From positions 1-9,620 of the forward strand of contig JAOUKW010000141.1 in the NCBI GenBank assembly GCA_029882335.1: DNA of 9,620 nucleotides, in the 5' to 3' direction. The position numbers and the translations under genes are program-made. Of this stretch, positions 1 through 6,397 are shown one piece after another. This DNA is from Candidatus Heimdallarchaeota archaeon. Its GTDB lineage: Archaea; Asgardarchaeota; Heimdallarchaeia; Heimdallarchaeales; Kariarchaeaceae. The notes beneath the pieces were generated by a model that worked only from the letters and a program-made list of their open reading frames with translations, made no database searches and was not told the DNA's origin. The stretch's first letter is position 1. Each line of letters begins with the position of its first letter.

Positions 1-1155
1 ACCCCCAATTATTACGGGTTGACCATGTTTTTTGTATTTTTCTGCTAAATCATTATGATGTGGACCAAAAGATCGAGTAGCTCCTTTTCTATGAACAAGG
101 AGTTTTTGCCTTTTATTATCAACTAAATGATCTTCAAATTTCGCGATATTGTGACATACATCATATGTAAGCTCCATTTCCATCTCCTCTGCACTACGCC
201 CCATTACTCTAGAAAATACATCCCGCGTTTGATTCATAATAATAGATCTATTCGCAAATGCCATATTAGCTGCACAAGCCATTGATGCAAAATAATCCAA
301 TCCTTCTTTTGAATGAATAGGAGCTGCAGCTAGTTCTAGATCTTTTATTTCGATCCCATATTTTGGCATTGCATCCAAGAATATTTTCAGATGCTCTGAA
401 GCGATTTGATGTCCAAAACCTCTAGAACCACAATGAACCATAATAACCACTTGATTATCAACTTTATTTACACCATAAGCAGTTGCCTTTTCTACATCAT
501 GTATATTTTCAGGTTTAACTACTTGAATTTCAAGAAAATGATTTCCACTACCAAGAGTTCCCAATTGATTGTATCCTCTTGCTCTAGCTTTTTTTGAAAT
601 TAATTCGGGTCTCGCACCTTTAATTAAACCTTGTTCTTCCATGAATAATTTATCCTTATCCCAGCCAAAGCCATTTTCAATAACCCAATCTACACCCATT
701 GACATAACGTCATCAAAAGTTCGATCATTTAATGATATAATCCCTTTTCTACCCACTCCAGTTGGAACAGCTTTGAATAATTCATTTACGAGTTCTTTTA
801 TTTTAGGCTTAACTTCATCATAAGTTAAATTAGTTTGAATTAAACGCATACCACAATTGATATCAAACCCGATTCCACCAGGACTTATCACTCCTTCATC
901 CATATCCATTGCAGCTACACCACCAATAGGAAAACCATAACCCCAATGACCATCAGGCATTACACTGACTTTTTTAACTAAGCCAGGTAATCCTGCTACA
1001 TTCATGCTTTGGTTTATTACACCATCATCTAATTCACTAAAAAGTTCATTATTCGAGTATATATGAACCGGTACATTCATATCATTTCGAGTCTCAACTG
1101 GAATTTCCCAAATATTATCTGAAATTTTATGAGCTAGTCTTTTTAATTCAGACAT
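1..1155 (-). CDS. rtcB: RtcB-type tRNA-splicing RNA ligase (3' end missing)
   Basis: RtcB joins RNA 2',3'-cyclic phosphate (or 3'-phosphate) ends to 5'-OH ends, using GTP and Mn2+; in archaea it ligates tRNA exons after intron removal. The first 385 residues are visible and the frame is still open at the window edge, so about 95 residues of a usual 480 are missing. Metal ligands are recognisable: D98 and C101 in GGIGFDINCG, H206 in GSGNHFLE, H241 in VHCGSRG and H335 in VCHNIA. The HRKGATRSF motif lies at 355-363. The guanylylated histidine of the family (H404 in Pyrococcus numbering) would lie beyond the edge. No intein interrupts the visible part, although archaeal rtcB genes often carry one. 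The ATG at 1155 gives the usual family N-terminus (SELKRLAHKISDNIWEIP) and has a TATA-like box about 27 nt upstream. It is transcribed away from the histone gene. Confidence 0.97.
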   Translation of the reverse strand, partial: MSELKRLAHKISDNIWEIPVETRNDMNVPVHIYSNNELFSELDDGVINQSMNVAGLPGLVKKVSVMPDGHWGYGFPIGGVAAMDMDEGVISPGGIGFDINCGMRLIQTNLTYDEVKPKIKELVNELFKAVPTGVGRKGIISLNDRTFDDVMSMGVDWVIENGFGWDKDKLFMEEQGLIKGARPELISKKARARGYNQLGTLGSGNHFLEIQVVKPENIHDVEKATAYGVNKVDNQVVIMVHCGSRGFGHQIASEHLKIFLDAMPKYGIEIKDLELAAAPIHSKEGLDYFASMACAANMAFANRSIIMNQTRDVFSRVMGRSAEEMEMELTYDVCHNIAKFEDHLVDNKRQKLLVHRKGATRSFGPHHNDLAEKYKKHGQPVIIGG

Positions 1156-1177
1156 AACGCAAAGAAACATTCTCTAT

Positions 1178-1187
1178 CTATTAATAG
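1178..1187 (-). promoter_or_regulatory. TATA-like box for rtcB
   Basis: The sequence CTATTAATAG, a perfect 10-bp palindrome, is centred about 27 nt upstream of the rtcB ATG. That is the distance expected for an archaeal TATA box driving a leaderless or nearly leaderless transcript. No Shine-Dalgarno-like purine run lies between it and the start. Inferred from position and composition only. Confidence 0.45.
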
Positions 1188-1375
1188 TTTGAAATAAACA
1201 TTTGAAATCACTCAATATTTGACTTAAACTTTGATTGAAAAATTTATCAATAAGTTCGATTAAATAACTACAAGATGTATACAACGAGAAATAATTAGTA
1301 TTAATACTTTAATAGAAAAATATGTAATTAATTCAAATTGAATAAGAAAATGAGATAATCACCATAACATAGCAT

Positions 1376-1427
1376 TTTTCAGAATTTAGGAATAATTACT
1401 ATCTGAATTCATTACTAAATCTGAAAA
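1376..1427. repeat. Imperfect inverted repeat, 13-bp arms, 25-nt spacer
   Basis: The left arm TTTTCAGAATTTAG (1376-1389) and right arm CTAAATCTGAAAA (1415-1427) are reverse complements apart from one extra A in the left arm. The arms could form a 13-pair stem with a single bulge and a 25-nt loop. The repeat sits in the middle of the rtcB-histone gap, far from either start codon. A protein-binding site, a small structured RNA, or chance in AT-rich DNA are all possible. Confidence 0.45.
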
Positions 1428-1725
1428 GAGCGCTTATTTATGATTTGGTTCACGAATATTCAATCATCAATTGGCGATAACAAACATATGCACAATTTCC
1501 AAATTTTAAGGCAATATAACCAAGATATATGCATTTTAATCCCAAAAATTTGTTTAATTAAATCAAGAGAAAATGAACACTAATTTTGACTTGATATCAC
1601 ACTATTTTGTACTTATAGCTCATTTTAAATAATTTCGTAATTATTTGTAACCACAACGTTTGAAACAAGTAAATAAGTAGCAAATGCCGAAATGCTTATT
1701 TAGGAGTTATGTTCATGTTAATTTA

Positions 1726-1749
1726 GAAAACCTTCATAGAAGCGTTTTC
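1726..1749. repeat. Compact bulged hairpin upstream of the histone gene
   Basis: Arms 1726-1735 and 1739-1749 pair over 10 base pairs (GAAAACCTTC with GAAGCGTTTTC), with one unpaired C at 1743 and a 3-nt ATA loop. It ends 81 nt before the histone ATG. It is one of the tightest potential stems in the non-coding parts of this window. It lacks the long T-run that typically marks archaeal terminators, so a leader structure or an operator is as likely. Confidence 0.45.
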
Positions 1750-1814
1750 GTTCCTAAATTCGACGTTTTATGTGTGTAAATCACGTAAAGCACGTTGAAT
1801 CAACAACAAACAAA

Positions 1815-1820
1815 AGGTGG
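1815..1820 (+). promoter_or_regulatory. Shine-Dalgarno-like motif fixing the histone start
   Basis: AGGTGG lies 10 nt before the ATG at 1831 and resembles the archaeal anti-Shine-Dalgarno complement GGAGGTGA. It favours ATG 1831 over an in-frame TTG at 1795, because the motif would then lie inside the coding sequence. Confidence 0.5.
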
Positions 1821-1830
1821 AAAACAAAAA

Positions 1831-2004
1831 ATGGTTGATTTATTAGTACAATCAAAAGTCAGAAGCTATATAAAAGGCAAAGGTTTGAATACTGGCGGAG
1901 AAACAATGGCCGCACTTGATAAGCGTTTAATGGGTCTTATTGATGATGCAATTGCAAGAGCAAAAGCAAACGATAGAAAAACCCTAATGGCAAGAGATTG
2001 CTAA
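1831..2004 (+). CDS. Minimal histone-fold DNA-binding protein (bacterial / face-to-face type)
   Basis: This 57-residue protein looks like the short single-domain histones known from Bdellovibrio and Leptospira, and from some archaea as face-to-face histones. A short basic helix (about 4-14, QSKVRSYIKGK) is followed by a long central helix (22-46, ending IDDAIARAKAN). The end is NDRKTLMARDC. The R49-K-T...D56 arrangement has the same seven-residue Arg-to-Asp spacing as the R-T-D clamp in the last loop of archaeal histones such as HMfB. The protein stops right after that Asp, so the third helix is a single turn at most. An upstream in-frame TTG at 1795 would add a 12-residue Gln/Lys-rich stretch, but ATG 1831 starts the family-like sequence and has a ribosome-site-like motif. 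Expected role is DNA binding and compaction; the binding mode is inferred from family resemblance. The gene is transcribed alone, with a poly-T signal after it. Confidence 0.75.
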   Translation: MVDLLVQSKVRSYIKGKGLNTGGETMAALDKRLMGLIDDAIARAKANDRKTLMARDC

Positions 2005-2050
2005 AACACTTATAGAAATTCAATAAATAAAAAAACAATTTAATTTTAAT

Positions 2051-2061
2051 AAAATTTTTTT
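2051..2061 (+). terminator. Poly-T terminator after the histone gene
   Basis: AAAATTTTTTT carries seven consecutive T residues beginning about 50 nt after the histone stop codon. Archaeal RNA polymerase terminates at such U-runs without needing a hairpin. The following 126 nt before the next gene show no ORF. Confidence 0.45.
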
Positions 2062-2156
2062 AAACAATTATATCAATTTTAACCAATTAAAGTTCTAATG
2101 AAATCAAATCTTTATTAGATTCAGTAAAACTAAGACGTTATTTCGAAAAGTACTTG

Positions 2157-2168
2157 AAATAAAATTTT
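2157..2168 (+). promoter_or_regulatory. Possible TATA element for the oxidoreductase gene
   Basis: AAATAAAATTTT is centred about 25 nt before the ATG at 2188, the right distance for a leaderless archaeal promoter. No purine-rich ribosome site precedes the ATG, which fits leaderless translation. The surrounding DNA is all AT-rich, so support is weak. Confidence 0.3.
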
Positions 2169-2187
2169 GATTCACATTTAGAGTATC

Positions 2188-4365
2188 ATGAAGAAAAAAT
2201 ATCCCGGAACAGGGGGTGGATTCAAAGCTGTCAAATATAGCCTTAAGATGGCAAAAAAATCGGGTTCAATCAGAAAATTTGTAAAAACACTTAACTCATC
2301 AAACGTTTGTAAAACTTGTGCTTTAGGAATGAAAGGTATGAAAAATGAACTGGGAGAAGGATTCCAAGTATGTAAGAAATCTATGCAAGCGATAGCACAA
2401 GATCTTCAAAAAGGTATAGATGAAAGCCTTTTTAGTAATTTTAACATTCAGGATTTTACTAACTTAGGAGGTAGAAAACTTGAAAACTTAGGAAGATTAG
2501 TAAATCCAATTTATAAAGAAACCAATAGTAATTATTATAAAATTATTTCATGGCAGGAAGCATATCAAAAGGTCCAAAAAATACTATCAGAAATTGTTCC
2601 CAATAATATATTCGTCTACGTTTCAGGAAGATCATCAAATGAAGCAGGGTACCTAATTAATTTATTAGCAAGACAATTAGGTACAAACAATATTAATAAT
2701 TGTTCATATTATTGTCATCAGGCAACTGGTGTTGGGTTAAAACAAGCCATTGGATCTGGAACATCTACAGTAACTTTAGAAGATGTTATGAAAACGGAAC
2801 TTGTTGTATTGATAGGTGCAAATCCAAGCAGTAATCATCCACGATTTATCAGCCATTTAGTAGATATAAGAAAGAAAGGCGGTGCAGTTGTAGTTATAAA
2901 TCCATTTGTTGAATCGGGTTTAAAGGAATTTAAATTACCAAGTAGGCCAAAATCATTATTACTTTCTTCAAAAATTTCTGATTTATATATTCAGCCACAT
3001 GCAGGTGGAGATATGGCATTGCTAAAGGCATTAGTGGTTAAATTAAATACTGAAAATAAAATTGACGAAGATTTTCTAAAAAAGCATTGCCAAAACTGGG
3101 AAGAACTGAGAATTGATTTAGAAAATTCCTCTATTGACCAACTACTTGAATTTTCAGGAGTAAAACAAGAAGATTTTGATGAATTGTATAATTACCTAAT
3201 AAGTCGTAAAAAAATAATTTTCAGTTGGGCAATGGGAATAACTCACCAACACCATGGTGTAGAAACTGTTAGAATGTTAACCAATTTAGCATTAGTTTTA
3301 GGTCAAGTAGGAAATGGTGAAGGAAAAGGGCTTCTTCCTTTACGTGGTCATTCAAATGTCCAAGGAATTGGTTCGGTAGGTGTAGTACCAAAATTAACAC
3401 CTGAAATTATTCAGTTATTTCACCAAAATTTTGATATACCAATCATAACTCATGAAGGATTAGATACATTCTCATGTATGGAAGCAGCAGATGCAGGAAA
3501 TATGAAAACTGCAATAATGCTTGGAGGTAATTTATATAGTTCAAATCCAAACTCTGCATGGGCAAAACAGGCCATGAATAAATTAGATCATACAATTTAT
3601 ATCAATACTACACTAAATTTGGGTCATTTCGAGGGTATTGGTAAAGAATCCCTAGTTTTACCAGTTAGAACAAGAGATGAGGATCGACAAGAAACTACTC
3701 AAGAATCGATGTTTAATTATGTAAGATTATCTGAAGGAGGGATTAGTTCTCCATCTAATAATCTACCAACAGAAGTTGAATTACTATCTAAAATAGGAAA
3801 AGGATTATTTGGAAACACAAATGTTCCATGGTCGGAGTTATCAGACCATACCAAATTGAGAAATTATATTTCTAAAACAATCCCTTATCTAAAATCACTA
3901 AGTGATATAACAGCTGAGAAAGGAGAATTTACAATCCCCGGTAGAATTAAACATATTCCTGATTTTAATACAGAGAACAATAAGGCAGTGTTATTTGTAG
4001 GAAATCCACCCGATTCTAGACCTTCGGAAGGATATTTTAATTTAATTACTTTTCGATCAGAAGGACAGTTTAATACTATAATATACGAAGATGAAGATTT
4101 ATACAGGGGTGTATCTCATAGAATGGTTATTTTTATCAATACTGATGATATTATAAGATTGGGAGTAAATGAAGGAGATTATGTCTTAGTAGAAAGCAAA
4201 GTAAGTTCTATGAAACTGCAAGTGATTACTGGACCAATAAGATCAGGTAACGTAGCAATGTATTTTCCTGAAGGCAATCAATTAGTTGTGAATTCAGTTG
4301 ATGCACAATCAAAAACTCCAGCTTTTAAGAATACCAAGGTCAAGATAAAATTACTAAATAATTGA
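2188..4365 (+). CDS. YdeP/FdhF-like molybdopterin oxidoreductase, formate dehydrogenase alpha-like
   Basis: This 725-aa protein belongs to the YdeP branch of the molybdopterin (DMSO reductase) superfamily, often annotated as formate dehydrogenase alpha-like. An N-terminal Cys cluster (C41-x2-C44, C62) resembles the CxxC...C pattern of YdeP proteins and may bind an Fe-S cluster. C176-H177 aligns with the catalytic Sec140-His141 of E. coli FdhF, so this is a Cys enzyme. LIGANPSSNHPRF (208-220) contacts cofactor in relatives. R386 in LRGHSNVQG matches the essential active-site Arg. The dinucleotide-binding beta domain occupies about 615-722. There is no Tat signal, so it should be cytoplasmic, despite a Lys-rich first 36 residues. 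No electron-transfer subunit, fdhD or molybdenum-cofactor gene lies nearby, so the electron partner is unknown. Formate oxidation is not established for YdeP proteins; E. coli YdeP is linked to acid resistance. Length is near the family norm and the gene is intact. Confidence 0.85.
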   Translation: MKKKYPGTGGGFKAVKYSLKMAKKSGSIRKFVKTLNSSNVCKTCALGMKGMKNELGEGFQVCKKSMQAIAQDLQKGIDESLFSNFNIQDFTNLGGRKLENLGRLVNPIYKETNSNYYKIISWQEAYQKVQKILSEIVPNNIFVYVSGRSSNEAGYLINLLARQLGTNNINNCSYYCHQATGVGLKQAIGSGTSTVTLEDVMKTELVVLIGANPSSNHPRFISHLVDIRKKGGAVVVINPFVESGLKEFKLPSRPKSLLLSSKISDLYIQPHAGGDMALLKALVVKLNTENKIDEDFLKKHCQNWEELRIDLENSSIDQLLEFSGVKQEDFDELYNYLISRKKIIFSWAMGITHQHHGVETVRMLTNLALVLGQVGNGEGKGLLPLRGHSNVQGIGSVGVVPKLTPEIIQLFHQNFDIPIITHEGLDTFSCMEAADAGNMKTAIMLGGNLYSSNPNSAWAKQAMNKLDHTIYINTTLNLGHFEGIGKESLVLPVRTRDEDRQETTQESMFNYVRLSEGGISSPSNNLPTEVELLSKIGKGLFGNTNVPWSELSDHTKLRNYISKTIPYLKSLSDITAEKGEFTIPGRIKHIPDFNTENNKAVLFVGNPPDSRPSEGYFNLITFRSEGQFNTIIYEDEDLYRGVSHRMVIFINTDDIIRLGVNEGDYVLVESKVSSMKLQVITGPIRSGNVAMYFPEGNQLVVNSVDAQSKTPAFKNTKVKIKLLNN

Positions 4366-4395
4366 ACTTTTTCTTTATTTCTATTTTTATTTTAA
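4366..4395 (+). terminator. T-rich terminator after the oxidoreductase gene
   Basis: The stretch directly after the TGA stop carries several T-runs of three to five residues (ACTTTTTC, CTATTTTTATTTT) in about 30 nt. This fits intrinsic archaeal termination and separates the gene from the kinase/JAMM pair that follows. Confidence 0.5.
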
Positions 4396-4401
4396 ATGCA
4401 A

Positions 4402-4416
4402 GTAAATAATATTTAA
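4402..4416 (+). promoter_or_regulatory. Possible TATA element for the kinase/JAMM operon
   Basis: TAAATAATATTTAAT lies about 29-43 nt before the ATG at 4445, placing a start of transcription within a few bases of the start codon. A second AT-rich string (AATATAAAAT, 4431-4440) is too close to the ATG to serve as its TATA box. Position-based inference only. Confidence 0.3.
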
Positions 4417-4444
4417 TAATGAGAGTTAATAATATAAAATAGGA

Positions 4445-5497
4445 ATGTCTGAAGATTCAAAGGAACAGACGGTTCAATCTATTCTACCTCTCGTTAAATC
4501 ATATTTTCTTGAAGAAGGTAGTAAAATTTTTAAAACTATGATCAATACAGTTGAATTTACTGCAACTCAAACAAAATTAAGAAGAGGAGTGTCGGGATCA
4601 GTTCTCATTTCAACAGTATATTACAACACTGAATATGGAAGTGCTAATTGTTCAATAGCACTAAAATTTTTCGAAGATAAATCAAGTGCGTTAAATGAAA
4701 TAAAAAATGCTATGGCATTAGAATATAAATTTAAATCAGCACCAAGTTTTGGAGTTCCAAAAGTTATTTTTGCGTCTACTTCAGACCCCATTCTAATTGT
4801 TTACGAAGGAGTAAGCGGGACAAACTATGATGAGTTAATTGTGGAAAATAAGGCCTATGAAGCTGGTAGACTGTTATCATTAATTCATGGGTCTCAATCA
4901 AGACCAGTTGATTTAGATATTTATCGGAATCTTATTCGAATGTTAGGTTCTCATATTTCGACTACAGGTATGGAAAAACAATTATCAAATAGTCTAAGTA
5001 ATCATTTTTTAAAGTTAGAAGGTGCATTATCTGGTTGTGACCCTTTTTCTGATTTTCATCAAAGTAATGTAATGATTTCAACAATAAATCAACGAATCTC
5101 TAAAATCCATGTAATTGACCCCGAATTTATGCAGAAAGGAAATTTTGATAGACTTGAGGATGTTGGTACATTCTTTGGTCATCAATTATTGGACGAATTT
5201 ATCAAAACAAATGGAATTAAACAAGGATTAATAGATATCAACGAATTTTTCAAAGGTTATCAACAACAAGCGACTGATACTAATGGAATGAGCCTATCTG
5301 CTATGTATCCCCGAGGAAATCCGATTGCATTCTTTATTGCTCAATGGGCCATCATGGACGCGTTGGACATTGCGATTAATCGAGGAGGAGATCTAAATTC
5401 ACCGGACGTTATGATTAGATTGAAATTTTCACTATTTGTACTAGATTCTGTTGAAATTAAATTTCCTGCCATTACAAATAAGGAGAATTTTTATTAG
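4445..5497 (+). CDS. Protein-kinase-fold phosphotransferase, APH-like
   Basis: This 350-aa protein has the kinase fold in its aminoglycoside-phosphotransferase-like form. A Gly-containing nucleotide loop is visible at 46-53 (LRRGVSGSV). K74 in IALKFF is the likely ATP-binding Lys, and E93 in MALEYKF its helix-C partner. The hinge is near 117-121 (LIVYE). The catalytic loop is DFHQSN (203-208), with D203 as base and N208 as metal ligand; it matches the APH pattern HGDxHxxN except that His-Gly is Phe-Ser. VIDPEF (223-228) supplies the metal-binding D225 in place of DFG. The C-terminal 120 residues are helical. The catalytic residues are present, so it is probably active. Substrate is unknown: the fold covers small-molecule kinases (choline, methylthioribose, homoserine, antibiotics) as well as protein-directed ones. 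Only 27 nt separate it from the JAMM gene, suggesting co-transcription. Antibiotic resistance is not implied. Confidence 0.72.
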   Translation: MSEDSKEQTVQSILPLVKSYFLEEGSKIFKTMINTVEFTATQTKLRRGVSGSVLISTVYYNTEYGSANCSIALKFFEDKSSALNEIKNAMALEYKFKSAPSFGVPKVIFASTSDPILIVYEGVSGTNYDELIVENKAYEAGRLLSLIHGSQSRPVDLDIYRNLIRMLGSHISTTGMEKQLSNSLSNHFLKLEGALSGCDPFSDFHQSNVMISTINQRISKIHVIDPEFMQKGNFDRLEDVGTFFGHQLLDEFIKTNGIKQGLIDINEFFKGYQQQATDTNGMSLSAMYPRGNPIAFFIAQWAIMDALDIAINRGGDLNSPDVMIRLKFSLFVLDSVEIKFPAITNKENFY

Positions 5498-5524
5498 AAT
5501 TTGTATATGTTTACTTAGAGCAAA

Positions 5525-6397
5525 ATGAACCAAGCATCAAATCCAGAAAACATCCAAATAACTATAAAAGCTATGGCAGAAATTATAAAATATGATCTCT
5601 CTCAAAAAGGTAAAGAAACTGCTGGATTACTAATAGGTAGTGAAAAAAACAATATAGTATATATTGATGAAATAAGGATAGGAGAGCAGAAAGGGAACGC
5701 AGTACATGTAGAAATTAGTGAATATGAATTAACTCAAGCAGCCATAGAAGTATCAGAAAGAAAAGATGGTAAAGTGATAGTTGGTTGGTGGCATTCTCAT
5801 CCCGGTTTGACCACCTTTTTGTCTGCAACAGATATTAAGACTCAATCAATATATCAATCTTTAATGCCAAACGCGGTAGCCATTGTTGTGGATGCAAATA
5901 AGTATGGAGAGACAATGAATTATCAAGATCTAGATTTTAGCATTTTCCGAGTACATAATGGAAATGCCGTTCAGTATAAACACATGATTACAGATACAGT
6001 TAATTTTGGATTGCATACATATATTTCAGGTATTTCTGAAGTAAAAGTACATTCGGGTAAACCATCAAAGAAATATCATCCAGTACTAAGTAAAGAAAAA
6101 TTAGAGAAATTAAAATTAAATTTTCAATTAGTAGAAGAATCATTGAATAACGAGGATAAAAGTGCAATTCATTCATGGATAAATTTAGCAGAAGCACTTC
6201 AAGATGGATCTATTCAAGAAGTCCCAATAGAGGTTACAAATTTGAGTGAAAAACTTAGTTATTCCCTTCTTGAATTAACAGGTATGATTGAAGAATATAA
6301 TATATTATTACAAAATAAACAGGCAATTTGGGGATTGTTTGCAATTATTTGTGGAATTGGATTAGAACTCCTAATTTACATTCTCTTCTTTCTTTGA
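5525..6397 (+). CDS. JAMM/MPN+ metalloprotease (Rpn11-like) with C-terminal membrane anchor
   Basis: Residues about 10-150 form a JAB1/MPN domain with a complete zinc site. E31 (KETAGLLIG) is the catalytic Glu, and H90-S-H92-P-G...S100-x2-D103 fits the JAMM motif HxHx7SxxD exactly. WWHSHPG and the following SATDIKTQS closely recall eukaryotic Rpn11/Csn5 and their archaeal homologues, which cleave isopeptide bonds to ubiquitin-like proteins. Residues 185-265 are charged and probably helical. Residues 268-290 form one strongly hydrophobic segment (IWGLFAIICGIGLELLIYIL...) ending the chain without a polar tail. There is no signal peptide, so it should be tail-anchored with the protease facing the cytoplasm. 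It shares a probable operon with the kinase-fold gene. Its last 27 bp overlap the 3' end of the convergent 2PGK-like gene, so the end of the anchor is encoded in shared DNA. No ubiquitin-like, E1 or E2 gene is in the window, so the substrate is unknown. Confidence 0.85.
   Translation: MNQASNPENIQITIKAMAEIIKYDLSQKGKETAGLLIGSEKNNIVYIDEIRIGEQKGNAVHVEISEYELTQAAIEVSERKDGKVIVGWWHSHPGLTTFLSATDIKTQSIYQSLMPNAVAIVVDANKYGETMNYQDLDFSIFRVHNGNAVQYKHMITDTVNFGLHTYISGISEVKVHSGKPSKKYHPVLSKEKLEKLKLNFQLVEESLNNEDKSAIHSWINLAEALQDGSIQEVPIEVTNLSEKLSYSLLELTGMIEEYNILLQNKQAIWGLFAIICGIGLELLIYILFFL

Larger units (their letters stand above)
1156..1830. other. Long non-coding region between rtcB and the histone gene
   Basis: This divergent AT-rich gap holds no convincing protein gene and no tRNA-like element that I can see. 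What can be supported are the rtcB TATA-like box near its left end, a small palindrome ATTCAAATTGAAT at 1331-1343, a 13-bp inverted repeat at 1376-1427, a bulged hairpin at 1726-1749, and a short Shine-Dalgarno-like motif before the histone start. The nonamer GCTTATTTA occurs at 1433-1441 and again at 1694-1702. The gap is long enough to hide a small RNA, but nothing here identifies one. Confidence 0.6.

Noticed and set aside
406..823. Two plus-strand ORFs of 63 and 84 codons
   Set aside because: They lie antisense inside rtcB, whose frame is continuous and has conserved catalytic residues; their translations are low complexity and match no family I know.
1795..1830. TTG start extending the histone by 12 residues
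   Set aside because: The added Gln/Lys-rich stretch is not part of the histone family's start, and the Shine-Dalgarno-like motif at 1815-1820 serves the ATG at 1831.
4445..5497. Aminoglycoside resistance gene
   Set aside because: Only the general APH/kinase fold is visible; nothing points to antibiotic substrates, and the neighbours are housekeeping-type archaeal genes.
6000..6197. Minus-strand ORF of 65 codons
   Set aside because: It is wholly antisense to the JAMM gene and has a Leu/Ile-rich translation typical of antisense reading of AT-rich coding DNA.
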